Source of the DNA: Eleginops maclovinus
Lineage: Eukaryota; Chordata; Actinopteri; Perciformes; Eleginopidae
Direction of reading: 5' to 3'
NCBI RefSeq assembly: GCF_036324505.1
Contig: NC_086354.1
Location: forward strand, 23,919,707-23,983,706
DNA length: 64,000 nucleotides
Part shown: positions 56,581 through 64,000 of the stretch, one piece after another
Layout of the letters: every line of letters starts with the position of its first letter
Position numbering within the stretch: position 1 is the first letter of the stretch
Notes under the pieces: model-generated
Seen by the model: the letters and a program-made list of their open reading frames with translations, nothing else
What the model was told of the DNA's origin: nothing
Databases searched by the model: none
Position numbers and translations under genes: made by a program

Positions 56581-56757
56581 CTTTAAACATTCATGTCCGA
56601 GTTAAACCACAAACTCTTGAAGGACATGCGGTTAAAACTGGACAAAAACACCTTCATATTAAATAAAATCTCATTCCGTTAGACAGAAAACACAGGAAGC
56701 ACTTCAAAATAAAAGCACGAATGTGTGGGATTTAAAGGAGGCTGAACGTAATCTCGA

Positions 56758-57150
56758 CACAATGACTACTTTTACTGTCGTTACTTTAAGTAGATTTAGA
56801 TGCTAATGCGTTTGTACTTTTAGTTGACGAACATTTTGAATGCAGAACTTTTACTGTAACAGAGTATTTCTACACTCTGGTACTCCTACTTTTACTCAAC
56901 TATAAGACCTGAGTACTTCTACTTATACTCAATTACAACATCTGAGTACTTCTACTTTTACTCAAGTACAAGACCTGAGTACTTCTACTTTTACTCAATT
57001 ACAAGATCTGAGTACTTCTACTTTTACTCAAGTACAAGACCTGAGTACTTCTACTTTACTCAAGTACAAGACCTGAGTACTTCTACTTTTACTCAAATAC
57101 AAGATCTGAGTACTTCTACTTTTATTAAAGTACAAGATCTGATTACTAGT
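56758..57150 (+). repeat. second copy of the 32-33 bp minisatellite with its flank
   Basis: 56,758-56,880 repeats the flank seen at about 9,435-9,552 (ACAATGACTACTTTTACTGT, AACAGAGTATTTCTACACTC). About eight GAGTACTTCTACTTTTACTC units follow, ending in TTACTAGTCCCACC, almost the same ending as at 10.69 kb. Confidence 0.9.
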
Positions 57151-57169
57151 CCCACCAAATAATATATCC

Positions 57170-57310
57170 AAACTCAACTCAATGAAGCCATGAGAACACT
57201 TTGTTCTAAATCTGTGCTGCAAATAAAACGGAACAATGATTCCAAATGTATAATTTAATGAAATAAATCATCACCTTCACAACTTATATCGTACACTTTA
57301 CCATGGCTGA
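57170..57310 (+). repeat. 141-bp exact duplication, copy 1
   Basis: Identical base for base to 60989-61129. This copy is 0.9 kb below the TRIM stop codon and continues into TTACTAGGTCAGG; the other copy is interrupted at this exact point by a hAT element. Confidence 0.95.
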
Positions 57311-58223
57311 TTACTAGGTCAGGATGTGATGAAACATCCCAGCTTTCACAGCAAACGAAATCCCCAAATCTCAATTTAAACCAAGGATAACGAGAAACAT
57401 AATCAAAAGCATATTATGTGAGTATTACATTCATTAAATCATGCAGCAAAGGTCATATTGATGTTAAAATAGAGACTAAAATGAAACAAACGGCATCTTA
57501 TGAGATAAATCAGTGTTAGATAAGATGATATGTGATAAAAAGTACATCATTTGCATTTCCTTCCAAGATAAAAAATAATAAATCAGCATTTGAAAACCCT
57601 AACCATATCTAAACACAAAATACTCCTTATGAAAAGTAAAAGGCACCAAAGCACACCTGAGTTTTGTGACAGTGGGAAACATATGCAAAGAGGGACCTCT
57701 GGTGGGGGATTTAAAATCTGCTAATAGCTGACGGAGCAGAGGAGAAGCCATATTACTCACTAACCCATACCCATGTATAGATAGAACCACAACAATGTAG
57801 AAGAGCGACCTAACGCACCAAATCTGAAGCAACACATTTCTACCTTTACTGCAAATCAAATATATAAGTAGTAGTAAAGTGAATGCCCCGAGTACATTTC
57901 CAAAGTGTTTCCTGTATCTGAAAACTTGATAACGGTCTTTAAACTCTCAATTTTAAATCGACAAATGCATAACTTACACAAATACATACTTTTAGACATT
58001 CCCAGTGTTGTTACCAGATGTCTGCTTTAGTCCTTAGACAGTAGGTCAGTCTTTCATTAGTATTTCTTCTGCAATGTCCAGCCTCTGACCCAGTCCAGGG
58101 GGGGGTCACTTTTTAACCAGTTCCTTGTGATGGCCTTTTTTACACCTGCAGGATCAGGATTTTAAAAATGTCTTCCTTTCCTCTTTGCATTTACCAAACT
58201 GTTTTCCAGCATCTGAGGATTAT
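57311..58223 (-). other. 3' flank/UTR of the TRIM gene
   Basis: No open frame of note. Minus-strand AATAAA-type sites occur, but a single poly(A) site cannot be chosen. Confidence 0.4.
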
Positions 58224-60988
<2,765 letters not shown>

Positions 60989-61129
60989 AAACTCAACTCA
61001 ATGAAGCCATGAGAACACTTTGTTCTAAATCTGTGCTGCAAATAAAACGGAACAATGATTCCAAATGTATAATTTAATGAAATAAATCATCACCTTCACA
61101 ACTTATATCGTACACTTTACCATGGCTGA
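60989..61129 (+). repeat. 141-bp exact duplication, copy 2 (hAT target)
   Basis: Identical to 57170-57310, then cut by the hAT end at 61130. The last eight bases, ATGGCTGA, would be the hAT 8-bp target duplication; the partner is outside the window. Confidence 0.93.
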
Positions 61130-61352
61130 CAGGGTTGGGTCAGATTACTTTAAAATGTAATCGATTACTGATTTCAAATTACATGGTAATTTTTGTAATC
61201 AGTTACGTAATCAGTTGGATTACCAAAAACATGTAACGTAATCTGATTACTTTTAGATTACTTCCACAAGTATGCACCTTTAAAAGACACCGCCACAGAA
61301 TTGACCAAAGAATTTTCATTTTATTTTTCACTTGATAATTTCATTACATCTA

Positions 61353-61782
61353 TTTTGCTCTTAGTAAAGCTGTCAGTTTGTTAATTAACTACACATTTTA
61401 TTAACTAAACATATCTTAAAACAGTCAACACATGTTCAACCCATCTGCAAATGAGGGTCAGCAATGAACTGAAGAACTCCCCTTCCCACCCCCTCCCTTC
61501 CCACCCCCTCTAGAAACTTTCTGACCTCGTCAGCAACACCACTTCTGACACTGGGATGTTCTGGTCCATAACTGAAGAAATCCTCATCTGACTGCGCAGA
61601 ATTCCCACTTTCGTTCGCCTCAGGAATTTCATTTGGATCTAGGCGGCTTGCTTCTGATACCAACAGCTGGCGCACATCCTCTCTCTCAGGTTCTGCCAGC
61701 CACCACAAACGGAACTGTGGCATTGTTGCTGTTGCAATTTTTGCATCCTGACTGGTGAATGTCTGTGCAAAGCGTTTGTTTT
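61353..61782 (-). repeat. internally deleted duplicate of hAT 3' part
   Basis: 61,353-61,505 matches 61,783-61,945, and 61,510-61,779 matches 62,281-62,550 with about three differences in 270 bp. The duplicate therefore lacks about 335 bp, including the transposase C-terminus. It produces a 95-codon frame that is a transposase fragment with an unrelated end. Confidence 0.92.
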
Positions 61783-62056
61783 TTTTGCTCTTAGTAAAGC
61801 TGTCAGTTTGTTAATTAACTACACATTTTATTAACTAAACATATCTTAAAACAGTCAACACATTTTCAACACATCTGCATATGAATCTTTTTTTTATGAG
61901 GGTCAGCACTGAACTGAAGAACTCCCCTTCCCACCTCCTCCCTGCCCCAATCCCCCCTTCCCCAGCCCTCTTCATCCTCCCCCAACCCAAGCCCTCCCAT
62001 CCCTTACCTCTCACACACAGAATAGATGGAAGAGAGAGAAAAAAAACATCTGCTCA

Positions 62057-63742
62057 TTAATCAAAGGCCACAGAAACAAGTTTCCTATTGTATCTCATCA
62101 GTAGCACTTGTTCAAAATGTTCATCTGTCAAGCGGTTCCTCTGGGGTGTAAGGATGTTGCCGCCATGGCTGAAGAGCCGCTCCACAGGTGCACTCGAGGG
62201 TAAGATGGTGTTATATTTCAGAAACAGCCTCTTCACCTTTGGAAACTCATTAAGGCAGTCAAGGCTCTTGCTTGTTCCTTCTAGAAACTTTCTGACCTCG
62301 TCAGCAACACCACTTCTGACACTGGGATGTTCTGGTCCATAACTGAAGAAATCCTCATCTGACTGTGCAGAATTCCCACTTTCGTTCGCCTCAGGAATTT
62401 CATTTGGATCTAGGCGGCTTGCCTCTGATACCAACAGCTGGCGCACATCCTCTCTCTCAGGTTCTGCCAGCCACCACAAACGGAACTGTGGCATTGTTGC
62501 TGTTGCAATTTTTGCATCCTGATTGGTGAATGTCTGTGCAAAGCGTTTGTCGATTGCTGCCAGGATGGTGTGAATGGCAGCATTGAAAAAGCGTGTTGAA
62601 ATTCTCTGTTCACGTAGCTTCTTCTTCAGAGTAAGAAGTGTGGGTATCAGCAGTCCAAAGAAACATTTATGTTCTCCTTGCAGAAGGTCAAGGGCGAAAG
62701 AGAGAGGCCTCAGGACCTCTGCATATTCTTTCAAGAAGGCAATCTCATGGGGCAATAACCTGGTAACCTCCAGGCGGTCACAAATTTCCCCTAGCTGTAC
62801 CTCACTGAAAGACACAACTTTTTGCACTGCATTATATTCGGAGTTCCAGCGTGTGACACATGGAACAATGAATTTCATCTTGCCTATCTCTTCAACTGCT
62901 TCAGCAGCCAGTGATGACCTGTGGGTCTTATTCCATAATGCAGAGCATTTGGCCATTGCACTGTTGTAGACTCTACGTGTTGACCCCTGTTTCAAAGCAG
63001 TTGTGAGATCCTTTGTTGCGATTAGGTTAAGTGTGTGCGAAGCACACCTTTGATGCGGCGGAAGAAAAAGGTGTACATGCTCATCGGTTTCCTCTGACAG
63101 AATGGTGTTAACATCTTCAAAAGTGACTTCTTCTTCTTCTTTATCATCATCATCATTTGCAGAAAATTCTTTGAAGGCTTTAACGAAATTGCTTCCGTTG
63201 TCTGTCACTGTTGCTGCTACTTTATGTTCGATGTTGTATGTGGTGTGGATTTCATTTATCTTTGCAGCAATGACATCAAATGTGTGTCTGCCTTTCATTC
63301 TGACACAGGCAAGAGCTGCAGATTTCCTGTCCAGCTCACCTTCCTCGATCCAATGGCATGTCATCCCAAAAAAGCTCCTATTAGAAGCTGTCCATATATC
63401 AGCAGTTGTGCAGACTGACTGCACTTGTTGTAATTTTGTTTTAAGTTTGTCTTTCATGTTCATGTATTCACTTTGAAGTTTAGCCATCAGTGTCTTTCTG
63501 GTCATCACAGTTTTCCCCCCACTTAATCCCTCAATAAGTCCTTTAAATGCTGGTTCTTCCAGTATGCTAAAGGACTGGACATCATCCACGATGAAGGTTA
63601 ACATAAGTGAGTTAACCTTGGATTGTGAAATGTTGCTCTGAAATTGTGTGAGCCTCGCCTGCTTTTCTTTAGGTGGTCCAGTCTGTTGTTGATCTGTTGT
63701 GTCCAGCTCAGGCCTCTTCTCATACTTTCCAGCATGCTTTCT
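62057..63742 (-). CDS. hAT transposase, main exon
   Basis: An open exon of 561 residues plus stop (TAA, 62057-62059) after an ATTATTTCAG acceptor at 63,743. It starts RKHAGKYEKRPEL, which is where a BED zinc finger would end, so the DNA-binding exon lies to the right. Motifs: first catalytic Asp in TTADIWTASN, CHWI, second Asp in TVTDNGSNF, PPHQRCASHTLNLIA, CVTRWNSEY, and the C-terminal hATC dimerisation segment LPSSAPVERLFSHGGNILTP then QRNRLTDEHFEQVLLMRY. The family cuts and pastes the element. No stop or frameshift is seen, so it may be young or still active. It is not a host gene, although domesticated ZBED genes look similar. Confidence 0.9.
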   Translation of the reverse strand, partial: RKHAGKYEKRPELDTTDQQQTGPPKEKQARLTQFQSNISQSKVNSLMLTFIVDDVQSFSILEEPAFKGLIEGLSGGKTVMTRKTLMAKLQSEYMNMKDKLKTKLQQVQSVCTTADIWTASNRSFFGMTCHWIEEGELDRKSAALACVRMKGRHTFDVIAAKINEIHTTYNIEHKVAATVTDNGSNFVKAFKEFSANDDDDKEEEEVTFEDVNTILSEETDEHVHLFLPPHQRCASHTLNLIATKDLTTALKQGSTRRVYNSAMAKCSALWNKTHRSSLAAEAVEEIGKMKFIVPCVTRWNSEYNAVQKVVSFSEVQLGEICDRLEVTRLLPHEIAFLKEYAEVLRPLSFALDLLQGEHKCFFGLLIPTLLTLKKKLREQRISTRFFNAAIHTILAAIDKRFAQTFTNQDAKIATATMPQFRLWWLAEPEREDVRQLLVSEASRLDPNEIPEANESGNSAQSDEDFFSYGPEHPSVRSGVADEVRKFLEGTSKSLDCLNEFPKVKRLFLKYNTILPSSAPVERLFSHGGNILTPQRNRLTDEHFEQVLLMRYNRKLVSVAFD

Positions 63743-64000
63743 CTGAAATAATCACACAAGGGAAAAAATATTACTATTCTCTATTTATTATTATTATTTT
63801 GATCACACAATTATTTTCATTCTTTCATCATGACTCATTAATGTTTGATCAACTTCTGTTTTATCTGAAATACATGTTCTAGTGTGCTGTTTACACAGGC
63901 TGTAATGCAAAAGTTGCTGATATGAAACTTGGTGAAATTAATTATGAAACTGTCCCCACCGATTGCATTGACTTCGGGTCAGCCCGCGCATCAATGCTGG

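Larger units (their letters stand above)
61130..64000 (-). mobile_element. hAT DNA transposon, right part beyond window
   Basis: Left end CAGGGTTGGGTCAGATTACT, followed by clustered subterminal GTAATCNGATTAC-type palindromes (61,155-61,260), as in hAT elements. The transposase is on the minus strand. The far end, an upstream BED-finger exon and the second target duplication are not in the window. Contains a partial tandem duplication of its own 3' part. Confidence 0.85.

Noticed and set aside
61436..61723. 95-codon transposase-like frame as a separate gene
   Set aside because: It is the internally deleted duplicate of the adjacent hAT exon with an unrelated out-of-frame end.
63102..63476. 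124-codon plus-strand frame
   Set aside because: Antisense shadow of the hAT transposase.

Overview
This window comes from a ray-finned fish, most likely a spiny-rayed (percomorph) teleost. The evidence is compact introns next to long, repeat-filled ones, very long CA/TG microsatellites, tRNA-derived SINEs, a fish-type single-exon TRIM gene, a hAT DNA transposon, and three protein genes whose translations match vertebrate families clearly. Nothing is bacterial, and there is no operon structure or CRISPR.

Layout. (1) 349-519 (+) is the last coding exon of vipr2 (VPAC2 receptor), followed by a probable long 3' UTR that contains an old internal tandem duplication. (2) About 3.0-13.6 kb is intergenic, with one SINE, several microsatellites and a ~1.1 kb minisatellite of ~32-33 bp units. 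(3) 13.6-24.6 kb (+) is stard3nl (MENTHO), fully readable from a non-coding first exon through eight coding exons. Its introns carry a 57-bp minisatellite (~31 copies), an ACCARTACT array, a (CA)48 tract and an extra repeat family. (4) 24.6-29.6 kb lies between two convergent genes: two SINEs and the likely 3' UTR of the next gene. (5) 29,569-55,161 (-) is slco5a1 (OATP5A1). All nine coding exons were placed with consensus splice sites and give an uninterrupted 896-residue frame. A 72-bp minisatellite fills most of intron 3 and recurs in intron 4; intron 1 holds a 379-bp inverted repeat pair. (6) 58,224-59,904 (-) is a single-exon RING/B-box/coiled-coil/B30.2 TRIM gene broken by two single-base frameshifts. 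(7) 61,130 to the window end is a hAT transposon with an apparently open transposase exon and a partial internal duplication; it is inserted in a 141-bp stretch duplicated exactly from below the TRIM gene.

How the genes relate. vipr2 (a class B peptide receptor), stard3nl (a late-endosome cholesterol-binding tether to the ER) and slco5a1 (an organic anion transporter family member) have no known shared pathway; the window is ordinary vertebrate gene neighbourhood rather than a functional cluster. Most long open frames outside these exons are artefacts of tandem repeats whose unit length is a multiple of three.

I did not find a new biological system. The observations most worth following are structural: a minisatellite that makes up nearly a whole intron, the same minisatellite family expanded at two sites 47 kb apart with the same ending, a long inverted repeat inside one pre-mRNA, an in-frame intron-retention tail in stard3nl, and the duplicated segment that hosts the hAT element next to a TRIM gene. 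No searches were run; gene names rest on recognising the translated sequence.
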